21,554 nucleotides of DNA from Planctomycetota bacterium (GTDB taxonomy: Bacteria; Planctomycetota; Phycisphaerae; Phycisphaerales; SM1A02), in contig JAPUKX010000053.1 in assembly GCA_027295435.1 (NCBI GenBank), positions 1-21,554 of the forward strand. Direction: 5' to 3'. This document shows, in pieces, positions 14,872 through 21,554 of this stretch. The translations under genes and the position numbers were made by a program. Positions within the stretch are counted from its first letter, which is position 1. Each line of letters begins with the position of its first letter. The notes under the pieces were generated by a model. It was not told the origin of the DNA. It was given only the letters and a program-made list of their open reading frames with translations, and did not search any database.

Positions 14872-14927
14872 AGGGAGTTTCGCCGCACACGTGCGCGTGA
14901 TCCCCGAACCACGACCAGCCGATTTCA

Positions 14928-15434
14928 TCAGCTGGGCACATCGCCGGGAAACAGGTCGCGCTGGTTTGGCAGGTTCTTCGGCCGGGCCTTGAGGGCGCTG
15001 AGTTCTTCGGCGAACTCGTCGAGCGTGCGGAACTCGTGGTACTCGCTGGCATAGCGGATGTAGGCGATCTCGTCCATTTCTCGGAGCCTGGCCGCCACAC
15101 GCTTGCCGATCTCGGCGCTCGGCACCTCGCGCTCGAACTCGCGGTGCAGCTGCTCCTCGGTTTCCTGAGCGAGCCTGAGCTTGGCCTGCTCGGGGATCGG
15201 CCGCTTGCCGCAGGCTGCCTGCAGACCCTTGAGCACGTTCTGCCGGTCGAACGGCACGCGGCTGCCGTCCTTCTTCACGACCATGAGCCTCGCCGTCTTC
15301 TCGACCCGCTCGTAGGTGGTGTAGCGCCTTTCGCACGCAAGGCATTCACGCCGTCGACGTACCAGCACTCCCCCCTCGGAGGCTCGGCTGTCGATCACCC
15401 GATCGTTGTCTTGGCCGCAATAAGGGCAGATCAC
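14928..15434 (-). CDS. nrdR: Transcriptional repressor NrdR
   Basis: NrdR represses ribonucleotide reductase genes in response to ATP/dATP. The 168-residue product has an N-terminal zinc ribbon with C3-x2-C6 (CPYCGQDNDRVIDSR) and C31-x2-C34 (ECLACERRYTTYERVE), followed by an ATP-cone (about 49-139, starting LMVVKKDGSRVPFDRQNVLKGL) ending near IAYIRYASEYHEF. I chose GTG at 15434 because conserved sequence begins at the second codon and GAGG lies eight bases upstream. The tail of about 28 residues past the cone is slightly longer than in E. coli. No nrd gene is in the window. An inverted repeat ATCATC-N6-GATGAT lies at 15487-15504 upstream. Confidence 0.94.
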   Translation of the reverse strand: MICPYCGQDNDRVIDSRASEGGVLVRRRRECLACERRYTTYERVEKTARLMVVKKDGSRVPFDRQNVLKGLQAACGKRPIPEQAKLRLAQETEEQLHREFEREVPSAEIGKRVAARLREMDEIAYIRYASEYHEFRTLDEFAEELSALKARPKNLPNQRDLFPGDVPS

Positions 15435-15646
15435 TGCACGATCCTCAATCCACCCATGATCTGGGCGTCGATGATGCCGCAGACCCATCATCTTGATCGA
15501 TGATCATTCGCGGGTCAACCCTGGCCGGCTCATTTCGGTGACGGGTGGGTCCTGGGCGCACCACAAGGGCCCGCCCCATAGGGCGGCTTCGCCTTGGGCC
15601 CGGGGGAGGGCGGAGGATCTCAAGTTCGTGCCCATACTTCGCCGAA

Positions 15647-15674
15647 TTGACCTGTTGGCGGTCCCGGATATCCT
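15647..15674 (+). promoter_or_regulatory. Sigma-70-type promoter for the thrS leader
   Basis: TTGACC (15647-15652), a 16-nt spacer and TATCCT (15669-15674) match five and four of six consensus bases. Transcription would start near 15681, about 30 nt before the Thr-rich leader frame and about 165 nt before thrS. Read by eye. Confidence 0.5.
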
Positions 15675-15711
15675 CATACTGACCATGTGTTTCAAATACG
15701 CCAATACCACG

Positions 15712-15747
15712 ATGACGGCGACCACGATCATCACTGCTCGCGGGTGA
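15712..15747 (+). CDS. Putative Thr/Ile-rich leader peptide of thrS
   Basis: An 11-residue frame, MTATTIITARG, with four threonine and two isoleucine codons, followed by TGA. It lies between a promoter and a terminator hairpin upstream of the threonyl-tRNA synthetase gene, as leader peptides do in threonine attenuation. There is no clear ribosome binding site before the ATG, which weakens the case. The same bases read antisense give valine codons (GTC/GTG) of a possible membrane helix, so the threonine richness could be a shadow. Confidence 0.4.
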   Translation: MTATTIITARG

Positions 15748-15780
15748 CGGCCGTTGCGTGGACACTCAATGAAGCAGCGG

Positions 15781-15806
15781 GCGCGGCGGTTGGGCCGTGC
15801 TTTTTT
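15781..15806 (+). terminator. Terminator/attenuator hairpin upstream of thrS
   Basis: GCGCGGC (15781-15787) pairs with GCCGTGC (15794-15800), with one G-U pair and a six-base loop, followed directly by six T (15801-15806). It points toward thrS and stands 40 bases before its ATG, and no complete plus-strand gene upstream needs it. CCGTTGCGT (15751-15759) can pair instead with GCGCGGCGG (15781-15789), using G-U pairs, giving a mutually exclusive antiterminator. Pairings were found by eye; energies were not computed. Confidence 0.65.
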
Positions 15807-15846
15807 CTTTTGGCCACTGCCGCAGAGTCAGTGAAGGACCGCAACC

Positions 15847-17928
15847 ATGCCTCGCATCACCCTACCCGATGGAACTGTTCGTGAATTCGATCACCCGATA
15901 GCTGCCGCCGAGGTCGCCGCGGGAATCGGGCCCCGGCTGGCCAAGGACGCCCTGGGCGCACGAATCAACGGCGAGCTGTGTGATCTGAGCAGCATCATTA
16001 CCGACGACGCAGAGCTGTCGATCGTGACGCCCACCAGACGCGACAGCCAGCCGGACCCGGACGCGCTATCCCTGATTCGTCACAGCTGCGCCCACGTCAT
16101 GGCCGAGGCGATCCAGCGCCTCGCCCCCGGGGTGCAGCTCGTCTACGGACCACCGCTGGACACCGGGTTCTATTACGACTTGGCCGTGCCAGAAGGTCGG
16201 CCGCTCAGCAGCGAGGATTTCGAGGCCATCGAAAAGGAGATGGGCAAGATCATTGCCGATGACCGGCCGTTTACCCGTTACGAGCTGCCCATTGATGAGG
16301 GGATGCAGAAGCTGAAAGCCGAGGGCAGCAAATACAAGATCGATAATGCAAAACGAGCGATTGAGGCCGGGTCCCAGCGTCTGAGTTGGTACGTCACCGG
16401 GGAGCGGGGCCGGGATTGGGAGGATCTCTGCCGCGGCCCCCATGTACCCAGCAGCGGGCGGATTGGGGCGTACAAGCTGCTGAGCCTCGCCTCAAGCTAT
16501 TGGCACGGTGACGCCGCCTCAGATCGCCTCACTCGCGTCTATGGCACCGCCTTCGCCACCCCCAAGCAGCTTCAACGCCATCTTCAGCAGCTCGAAGAGG
16601 CCAAAGAACGTGACCACCGTCTGCTCGGAAAGCAGTTAGACCTGTTCCACATCGACGAAGCCGTAGGGCCGGGGCTGATTCTGTGGACCCCCAATGGAGC
16701 CATCATTCGCCGGGAGCTGGAGGTGTTCATCCAGGCGGAGCTGACCAAGCAAGGGTACCAGATGGTCTACACGCCACACATCGGCAAGCTTGAGCTGTAC
16801 CGGACCAGCGGACATTTCCCTTATTTCCGAGAGAGCCAGTATCCGCCGATGATCAGTGTCGATCAGCTCCAGGCTTTCGCGGCGGAAGGCGTCAGCTGCG
16901 CGGAGCTGGCCAATCGCATGCAGCGGGGGGACATCGAAGGCTATTTACTCAAACCGATGAACTGCCCGCATCACATGAAGATCTTCGCCTGCCGCCCGCG
17001 CAGCTACCGGGACCTGCCGGTTCGCTTGGCGGAGTTCGGCACCGTGTACCGCTGGGAGCAGTCCGGCGAGATCGGCGGGCTCACCCGCGTTCGCGGCATC
17101 ACCCAGGACGACGCTCATCTGTTCTGCGCCGAGGAGCAGATCGCCGAGGAACTCCACGGTTGCATGGAACTGGTCAAGATCATCTTCTCAACCCTGGGCA
17201 TGAAGCACTACCGGGTGCGAGTGGGCCTGCGCGACCCCGATGGCACGAAGTATGTCGGCGACGCATCGGCGTGGGACAAGGCAGAGCAGGCATGTCGGGA
17301 CGCGGCGCCTACCCTCGGTGTGCCCTTCACTGAAGAGGCGGGCGAGGCGGCGTTCTACGGCCCGAAGATTGACTTCATGGTCCGAGACGTGATCGGCCGG
17401 GAATGGCAGCTTGGGACTATCCAGGTCGATTACAACCTGCCGCAGCGCTTCGACCTCAACTACATCGGGGCTGACAACAAGCCGCATCGGCCGGTGGTGA
17501 TCCACCGCGCGCCGTTCGGATCGATGGAGCGGTTCGTTGGTTTGTTGATAGAGCACTTCGCCGGCGCGTTCCCAACCTGGCTGGCGCCCCAGCAGGTTCG
17601 CGTGCTGCCGATCAGCCGAAAGACGCTCAGCTACGGCAAGGTCGTCGTCGCTGCCCTGGTGGGCCAAGGCGTCCGGGCCACGGTCGACGACTCAGATGAC
17701 CGCATCCAGGCCAAGATCAGGGTCGCTGCCCAGATGAAGACCCCGTATCTGCTCGTGGTCGGCCCAAACGACGAGCAGCGGAACGAGGTAAGCGTGCGGG
17801 CCCGCGGGATTCGGCGCGACCTCGGACCGCTTGGGCTGGAGACATTTGTGCGGACCATCAAGGAGGAAATCGAGACCCGTGGTCGCCGCACAGTCGTCTC
17901 CGAGCACTTTCAGGCCACGGCCGTTTAG
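15847..17928 (+). CDS. thrS: Threonyl-tRNA synthetase
   Basis: Charges tRNA-Thr and edits mischarged serine. The 693-residue product has an N-terminal TGS domain (1-61), an editing domain with H79-x3-H83 (HSCAHVMAEA) and C195-x3-H199 (CRGPH), a class II core with zinc ligands C373 (MNCPHH), H424 (DDAH) and H553 (VIHRAPFGSMERF), motif 2 at RLAEFGTVYRWEQSGEIGGL, and an anticodon-binding domain from about 583. The stretch between YPPM and YLLKPMNCP (about 336-366) is some 25 residues longer than in E. coli. The start has AAGGA eight bases upstream. The YRWEQSGEIGGLTRVRG form of motif 2 differs from E. coli and resembles planctomycete/Bacteroidetes types. Confidence 0.97.
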   Translation: MPRITLPDGTVREFDHPIAAAEVAAGIGPRLAKDALGARINGELCDLSSIITDDAELSIVTPTRRDSQPDPDALSLIRHSCAHVMAEAIQRLAPGVQLVYGPPLDTGFYYDLAVPEGRPLSSEDFEAIEKEMGKIIADDRPFTRYELPIDEGMQKLKAEGSKYKIDNAKRAIEAGSQRLSWYVTGERGRDWEDLCRGPHVPSSGRIGAYKLLSLASSYWHGDAASDRLTRVYGTAFATPKQLQRHLQQLEEAKERDHRLLGKQLDLFHIDEAVGPGLILWTPNGAIIRRELEVFIQAELTKQGYQMVYTPHIGKLELYRTSGHFPYFRESQYPPMISVDQLQAFAAEGVSCAELANRMQRGDIEGYLLKPMNCPHHMKIFACRPRSYRDLPVRLAEFGTVYRWEQSGEIGGLTRVRGITQDDAHLFCAEEQIAEELHGCMELVKIIFSTLGMKHYRVRVGLRDPDGTKYVGDASAWDKAEQACRDAAPTLGVPFTEEAGEAAFYGPKIDFMVRDVIGREWQLGTIQVDYNLPQRFDLNYIGADNKPHRPVVIHRAPFGSMERFVGLLIEHFAGAFPTWLAPQQVRVLPISRKTLSYGKVVVAALVGQGVRATVDDSDDRIQAKIRVAAQMKTPYLLVVGPNDEQRNEVSVRARGIRRDLGPLGLETFVRTIKEEIETRGRRTVVSEHFQATAV

Positions 17929-18262
17929 CAGCCCCCAAACGGCCGATGTGGGGGTCAGCCAGCCGCTGGGGCTCGCCGGCCCGTTCATTGTTTCGACTAA
18001 ATATCATTTGCCCACGGCCCGATGGCGATGTAGGGTATTGACTTGAACACCCGACGGCCGCACCGAACCGGCCGCCCGCCTGCGACGTTGGAGCCTGGAC
18101 GCTAATGCGACGCCAGCACAAATTGACTCGGCACGGGACTGCGTAGCTGCATGCCTTGCGACGTCGCCGACCCAACACAGTCAACGACTCAGCAATGCCG
18201 CCGCCTTCGGCTTGGCGTCGGTTCTGATGTCATCATGGCAAGCCGAATAGAGGAGTCACACC
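17929..18262. other. thrS-infC intergenic region, long infC leader
   Basis: No gene is seen in 334 bases. In many bacteria infC follows thrS within a few bases, so this gap is long. It contains CCCCCA-N11-TGGGGG just after thrS (17932-17954; no T-tract), TTGACT at 18038 and 18123 without good partners, and a GC-rich hairpin at about 18197-18219 (two GCC/GGC blocks with a TT bulge) about 30 nt before the infC ribosome binding site. The hairpin may take part in translational control of infC; this is inference. Confidence 0.5.
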
Positions 18263-18265
18263 ATC
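18250..18265 (+). promoter_or_regulatory. Ribosome binding site and AUC start codon of infC
   Basis: GAGGAG (18250-18255) is followed by seven bases and then ATC (18263-18265). An in-frame TAG at 18248-18250 closes the frame upstream. No ATG, GTG or TTG occurs in frame until a TTG 29 codons later, inside conserved IF3 sequence. The AUC start is therefore forced by the sequence and agrees with the known use of AUU, AUC or AUA starts in infC of other bacteria. Confidence 0.85.
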
Positions 18266-18934
18266 GCCCGGAGACGATTATTCCGCCCCTATGAGAGGAC
18301 CCCCAGGGGCCCCCGCGTCAACGAACGAATCCGCGTCAGCCCGCTTCGGTTGATCGATGAGAACGACGAGATGGTCGGCGTTGTGGAGCTTGAGGCTGCC
18401 CTTCGCCTGGCCAGGGAAGCAGGGCTCGATCTCGTGGAGATCTCCAGCACCGCAACTCCCCCGGTCGTTCGGATCATGGACTTCGGCAAGTGGAAGTATG
18501 AACAGTCCAAGAAGGACAAGGCGAGCAAAGCCAAGTCCAAGACCACCGATCTGAAGGAGGTCCGACTGGGGCGATCCATGAAGATCGACCCTCACGATAT
18601 CGGTATCCGCCTGGACCAGGCTCGCCGCTTTCTGATTGAAGGCCACAAGGTGCAGATCGTGCAGAACTTCCGGGGACGCGAGATGCTCCACAGAGAGCGA
18701 GGCCATCAACGAATGCGGGAAATCATGGAACAGCTTGCCGATGTCGCGAAGGTCGAGGTTCCGCCTCGACAGCTCGGCCGCCGTATGACCATGATCTTCG
18801 CACCCGATCGCGCGAAGATCGACCAACTCAAGCGAAATCAAGCCGCCTTGGACGCAAGCTCTACGAGCGACTCGGCCGAGGCCGCCACCGCCGAAACCTC
18901 TGAGCCAGAGCGCCTCCATGCCAAGAACGCCTGA
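18263..18934 (+). CDS. infC: Translation initiation factor IF-3, AUC start
   Basis: IF-3 binds the 30S subunit and checks start-codon and initiator-tRNA selection. Starting at the AUC gives 223 residues: a basic N-terminus (ARRRLFRPYER), the conserved VNERIRVSPLRLIDENDEMVGVV (19-41), then GLDLVEISSTATPPVVRIMDFGKWKYE, a lysine-rich linker, and the C-terminal domain VRLGRSMKIDPHDIGIRLDQARRFL...KVQIVQNFRGREMLHRERG. About 35 residues of Ala/Ser/Glu-rich tail extend beyond the usual end. A start at the later TTG (18350) would cut the conserved N-terminal block. rpmI and rplT, which often follow infC, are absent; 238 nt later comes an unrelated phosphatase gene. Confidence 0.93.
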   Translation: MARRRLFRPYERTPRGPRVNERIRVSPLRLIDENDEMVGVVELEAALRLAREAGLDLVEISSTATPPVVRIMDFGKWKYEQSKKDKASKAKSKTTDLKEVRLGRSMKIDPHDIGIRLDQARRFLIEGHKVQIVQNFRGREMLHRERGHQRMREIMEQLADVAKVEVPPRQLGRRMTMIFAPDRAKIDQLKRNQAALDASSTSDSAEAATAETSEPERLHAKNA

Positions 18935-19047
18935 GGTCTACTTGCCGCCAGTTCCTTTCACCTGTCCGCAAATCTTCGCCCTATACTGATCCGGCTCCCC
19001 ATGGACGCGAGATCAGGGGCAGAAAACCCGTAGTTGTTTGCGGAACA

Positions 19048-19053
19048 TTGACA
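19048..19053 (+). promoter_or_regulatory. Consensus -35 TTGACA upstream of the metallophosphatase gene
   Basis: TTGACA is a perfect -35 hexamer in the 238-nt gap after infC. The best -10 is GATAGA at 19073-19078 with a long 19-nt spacer, so the promoter is only plausible. A second -10-like TATACT lies at 18982-18987. Confidence 0.3.
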
Positions 19054-19172
19054 ATCCCCGCTGGTCTATTCCGATAGAAGCTACACAGCGGTAGGGCCCC
19101 CAGCCGGGATCACGCGCCTCGCCGCCGGCTGCCGTATCCCACGGCAAGGTCACCAAGCCCAGGGGCCGAACG

Positions 19173-19934
19173 ATGCGCCGCTACGCCGTCATTTCGGACA
19201 TTCACGGGAACCTCCATGCCCTGGAGGCGGTGCTGGCCGAAATCGCCCGAATGGGGATTTCCAAGATCATCTGCCTCGGCGATGTCGTCGGCTACGGACC
19301 GTTCCCCGATCGGTGCATCGACTTGGTGATCAAGTGCTGCTCGACGGCCATTCGCGGCAACCACGATGACGCGGTGATCAACCCTGAGTCCCTGGTGGAC
19401 TTCAACGGCCCCGCCCGCGAGGCCATCCAGTGGACGGTCGGCGTCCTGGGCCCGCTGCACCTCAACGCCCTCGTCCGCCTCAAGGAGGTGGACCGACTGC
19501 ACGACTCGGTGCTGTGCATCCACGACAGCCCGATCGACTCACCGACCGACTACGTCCACGACGCCCACATCGCCGCCCTGGCGTTCAGCGGCTTCACCGA
19601 GCCGATTTGTCTTCTCGGGCATACCCACGTGCCGGTCGTGTTCGACGCGCCGGCCTCCAACGGGGAGGTCCTGACCGCCCACGAGATCGTGACGCATACG
19701 CCCGAACCCGGCCGCCCCTTCGCGATGGGTTCGGACCGCCGCCAGATCTGCAACCCCGGATCCGTCGGGCAGCCGCGCGACGCCGATCCCAGGGCGAGCT
19801 TCGCCGTGCTCGACCTGGACGAACGGACGTTCACCGTCCACCGCTGCGTGTACGACATCTGCGCGGCCCAGGCCGCGACCCAGGAGGCGGGCCTGCCCAC
19901 GGTGCTGGCCGATCGCCTCGCCATCGGAGCGTAG
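19173..19934 (+). CDS. Calcineurin-like metallophosphoesterase
   Basis: A 253-residue protein of the YfcE/MJ0936-like group with all metal-binding blocks: SDIHGN (D9, H11), GDVVGYGP (D37), GNHD (N63, H64), a histidine in CIHDSP (H117), and GHTH (H150, H152). The order and spacing fit a single-domain dinuclear metal phosphodiesterase or phosphatase. The substrate cannot be inferred; relatives act on cyclic nucleotides, phosphodiesters or phosphoproteins. There is no signal peptide, so it is cytoplasmic. The start has AGGGG upstream at 19159-19163. It is convergent with the MATE gene across only 21 bases, with no terminator visible between them. Confidence 0.9.
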   Translation: MRRYAVISDIHGNLHALEAVLAEIARMGISKIICLGDVVGYGPFPDRCIDLVIKCCSTAIRGNHDDAVINPESLVDFNGPAREAIQWTVGVLGPLHLNALVRLKEVDRLHDSVLCIHDSPIDSPTDYVHDAHIAALAFSGFTEPICLLGHTHVPVVFDAPASNGEVLTAHEIVTHTPEPGRPFAMGSDRRQICNPGSVGQPRDADPRASFAVLDLDERTFTVHRCVYDICAAQAATQEAGLPTVLADRLAIGA

Positions 19935-19955
19935 CGACGGCGCTTCCTGGCTCGT

Positions 19956-21389
19956 TCACACCTCGAGCCGCTTCCACCCCCCGTGGAAGAATCGCCATCC
20001 GAAGAGCAGCGCCCGCAGGGCGATCTCGCCGCACATCCCGATCCACACGCCCTTGAGCCCCATCTCGAGCACGACGGCGAACAGCCACGCCGCGGGCAGA
20101 CGAATGCCGAAGCTGGCCACGGTCGTGATCAGGAACGTCCACCGCGTGTCGCCCACGCCGCGCAGACCCTGCCGGATGACCATGGTGATCGCGAAGAAGA
20201 CCTGAACCGTCCCGCAGATGAACAGCAGGGCCGGGGTCTCCGCCCGGTGGATGGGGTGGTCGCTGATGATCCTCGTCAGGAAGTCGCCGCCGAACATGAA
20301 GACCAGCCCCAGGCCGCCCATCAGGACCGCCCCGATGCCGGTGCAGGCGAGGATGGCCCGCTGGGCCAGACGCGGGTTGCCGGCGCCGAGGTACTGGCCC
20401 GCCAGCGCTCCCGCCGCCGTCCCCAACGCGAAGCCGGGGAGAAAGCTGAACGACTCCCAGCGGATCGCGATGAGGTGCGCGCCCTGCAGGCCTTCCTTGG
20501 GAACGCCGTCCACGGCCTCCGCGGCGGCGACCATGCCGATCACGATCAGGACCGCCAGGTTGGCGGTCCACATCATGATGCTGTCGAAGAAGCCCGGCAG
20601 CCCGACCCGCACCAGCCGCATCGACATGGACCGGTGCAGCGCCAGGTCCCGACGCTCCAGACGCAGGTCCTTCACACCGCGGCGAAGCACCCACCACGTC
20701 AGGGCCGCTCCCAACAGGTAGGCGAGCGACGTGCCCATCGCGATACCACGCACGTAGAGGTCAAAGCTGAACGGATTCACCAGCGTCCAGTCGCCGAAGG
20801 TGAGGTCAACCCCGGAGAGCGCCCAAGAGACGAAGACGTTGACGATGTTGACGGCGACGGCGATGACGGACGGCAGCGTGGTCTCACCGGCCCCGTGCAG
20901 GCACATGGACCCCACCAGCATCAGCCCCGCCGCGGGCATCGCATACGCGAGGATCCGGACGTACACGACCAGCAGGTCGGCGGCGACGTCGGTCAGACCG
21001 CAGATATGTGCGAGCGGAGCGGCCCCCAGCCAGAGCACCACGCCGACGATGACGCCCCACAGCACGCTCATGGTCACCGCGTGGCCCAGCGCGCTGTGGC
21101 TCTCGGCGCGGTTCCCGGCCCCCATCGCGCGGGCGATGAGCGCCTGGCCGCCAATGCCCAACCCGGTCATGGCGATCATGACGAACCAGGTCACGTAGGA
21201 GCCGATGCTGATCGCGTCGAGGGCCGGGACCAGCATCGCGCCCGGCAGGTGGCCGGCATAGATCGTGTCCACCAGCCCCACGAGGGCCGCCATCACCTGC
21301 TGGATGAGCACGGGCAGCGCCAGCACCCAGATCGCGGACCACATTGACAGCCCGGCCAGCTTGCCGGAGCGGATGGGGGAGCTAGCCAT
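19956..21389 (-). CDS. MATE family multidrug efflux transporter
   Basis: A 477-residue inner-membrane protein with about twelve hydrophobic segments in two related halves. The first half begins IWVLALPVLIQQVMAALVGLVDTIYAGHL, the typical MATE opening (P-x-x-x-x-x-x...D-T), and contains GLGIGGQALIARAMGAGNR. The second half repeats the pattern with GLPGFFDSIMMWTANLAVLIVIG and FALGTAAGALAGQYLGAGNPRLAQR; G-x-G-N-[PR] occurs in both halves. MATE proteins export drugs and other cationic compounds using sodium or proton gradients; the substrate is unknown. The ATG at 21389 lies 15 bases after the upstream dehydrogenase stop, so the two genes are probably co-transcribed. Confidence 0.93.
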   Translation of the reverse strand: MASSPIRSGKLAGLSMWSAIWVLALPVLIQQVMAALVGLVDTIYAGHLPGAMLVPALDAISIGSYVTWFVMIAMTGLGIGGQALIARAMGAGNRAESHSALGHAVTMSVLWGVIVGVVLWLGAAPLAHICGLTDVAADLLVVYVRILAYAMPAAGLMLVGSMCLHGAGETTLPSVIAVAVNIVNVFVSWALSGVDLTFGDWTLVNPFSFDLYVRGIAMGTSLAYLLGAALTWWVLRRGVKDLRLERRDLALHRSMSMRLVRVGLPGFFDSIMMWTANLAVLIVIGMVAAAEAVDGVPKEGLQGAHLIAIRWESFSFLPGFALGTAAGALAGQYLGAGNPRLAQRAILACTGIGAVLMGGLGLVFMFGGDFLTRIISDHPIHRAETPALLFICGTVQVFFAITMVIRQGLRGVGDTRWTFLITTVASFGIRLPAAWLFAVVLEMGLKGVWIGMCGEIALRALLFGWRFFHGGWKRLEV

Positions 21390-21404
21390 CAGCCATACGA
21401 ATCG

Positions 21405-21554
21405 CTACACATCGACGAGCACCTTGAGCATGCCCGGCTGCGCCGCTGTCTGGAGCAGGGCCGGACCGTCGTTGAGCGTCATCCGTTTGCCGATGAGGCT
21501 GACCACATCGATGTGGCCACGAGCGATGGTCGACAGCGCCTCTTTCATCGGGCC
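21405..21554 (-). CDS. C-terminal fragment of a zinc-type alcohol dehydrogenase (MDR family), cut by the window edge
   Basis: Only the last 49 codons are in the window. They read MKEALSTIARGHIDVVSLIG, then KRMTLNDGPALLQTAAQPGM, then LKVLVDV. This matches the C-terminal end of medium-chain dehydrogenases (alcohol, sorbitol or threonine dehydrogenase-like), where 'A...I..G.IDV..LIT.R..L.....AL......G.LKVV' is the usual pattern. The catalytic zinc and NAD(P) domains lie outside, so the substrate cannot be given. Its stop lies 15 bases before the MATE start. Confidence 0.75.
   Translation of the reverse strand, partial: GPMKEALSTIARGHIDVVSLIGKRMTLNDGPALLQTAAQPGMLKVLVDV

Larger units (their letters stand above)
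15435..15846. other. nrdR-thrS divergent region: leader and overlapping small frames
   Basis: These 412 bases hold the inverted repeat at 15487-15504 (possible operator for nrdR), the thrS promoter and attenuator-like leader (15647-15806), and two overlapping minus-strand frames. The first (15504-15734, GTG start) opens with a membrane-helix-like stretch, MMIVVAVIVVLAYLKH. The second (15445-15765) contains QYEDIRDRQQVNSAKYGHEL and stops ten bases before the nrdR start. Neither frame alone looks like a full protein; they could be one small membrane protein split by a frameshift, or chance. I leave them uncalled. Confidence 0.5.

Noticed and set aside
14872..14927. Bidirectional terminator between the zinc-ribbon gene and nrdR (CGCAC-AC-GTGCG)
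   Set aside because: The stem is short and there is no T-tract on either strand.
15520..15846. T-box riboswitch upstream of thrS
   Set aside because: I could not find the conserved T-box core sequence or a specifier loop. The leader fits the leader-peptide attenuator model better.
19983..21347. 454-codon open frame on the plus strand opposite the MATE gene
   Set aside because: The translation is a run of Arg, Gln, Asp, His and Pro with no domain, as expected from the antisense of a GC3-rich membrane-protein gene. The minus strand encodes a clear MATE transporter.

Overview
The window looks like chromosomal housekeeping DNA from a GC-rich member of the Planctomycetota, possibly close to the Phycisphaerae. 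The best lineage marker is a small basic protein at 7484-7729 that matches a short family typical of planctomycetes and other PVC bacteria. A CdsA with a variant family signature and a ThrRS with a variant motif 2 fit this placement. I see no insertion sequence, phage gene, CRISPR array, rRNA or tRNA.

Layout. 1-2807 (minus): pyrF-cinA-folK (pyrimidine, NMN salvage/DNA-uptake-associated and folate functions). 2907-4857 (plus): overlapping genes for a DUF971 protein, a hotdog thioesterase and a glycosyltransferase, with an intrinsic terminator about 130 nt beyond. 4858-6152: mostly non-coding, holding one small secreted or lipoprotein-like gene and a strong minus-strand terminator. 6153-8933 (minus): acpS, a one-pass SPOR-like membrane protein, the small basic protein and a class I/II aminotransferase. 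8996-14871: moaB, a convergent TIM-barrel gene, then moaE-membrane protein-nth-recX-cdsA and a zinc-ribbon coiled-coil gene. 14928-15434 (minus): nrdR. 15647-18934 (plus): thrS with an attenuator-like leader, then infC. 19173-21554: a metallophosphatase, and on the minus strand a MATE transporter preceded by the end of a zinc-type alcohol dehydrogenase gene.

Most of the interest lies in regulation. (1) thrS is preceded by a promoter, an 11-codon reading frame with four Thr and two Ile codons, a terminator hairpin with a T-tract and a mutually exclusive antiterminator pairing, which is the layout of classical ribosome-mediated attenuation. (2) infC can only start at an AUC codon, with a good ribosome binding site seven bases upstream. 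(3) Five genes at divergent promoters have a TANNNT hexamer 5-9 nt before the ATG and no clear ribosome binding site, suggesting leaderless mRNAs. (4) Endonuclease III has an atypical spacing of its four iron-sulfur cysteines.

All functions come from reading motifs by eye. No database search, folding program or codon statistic was run.
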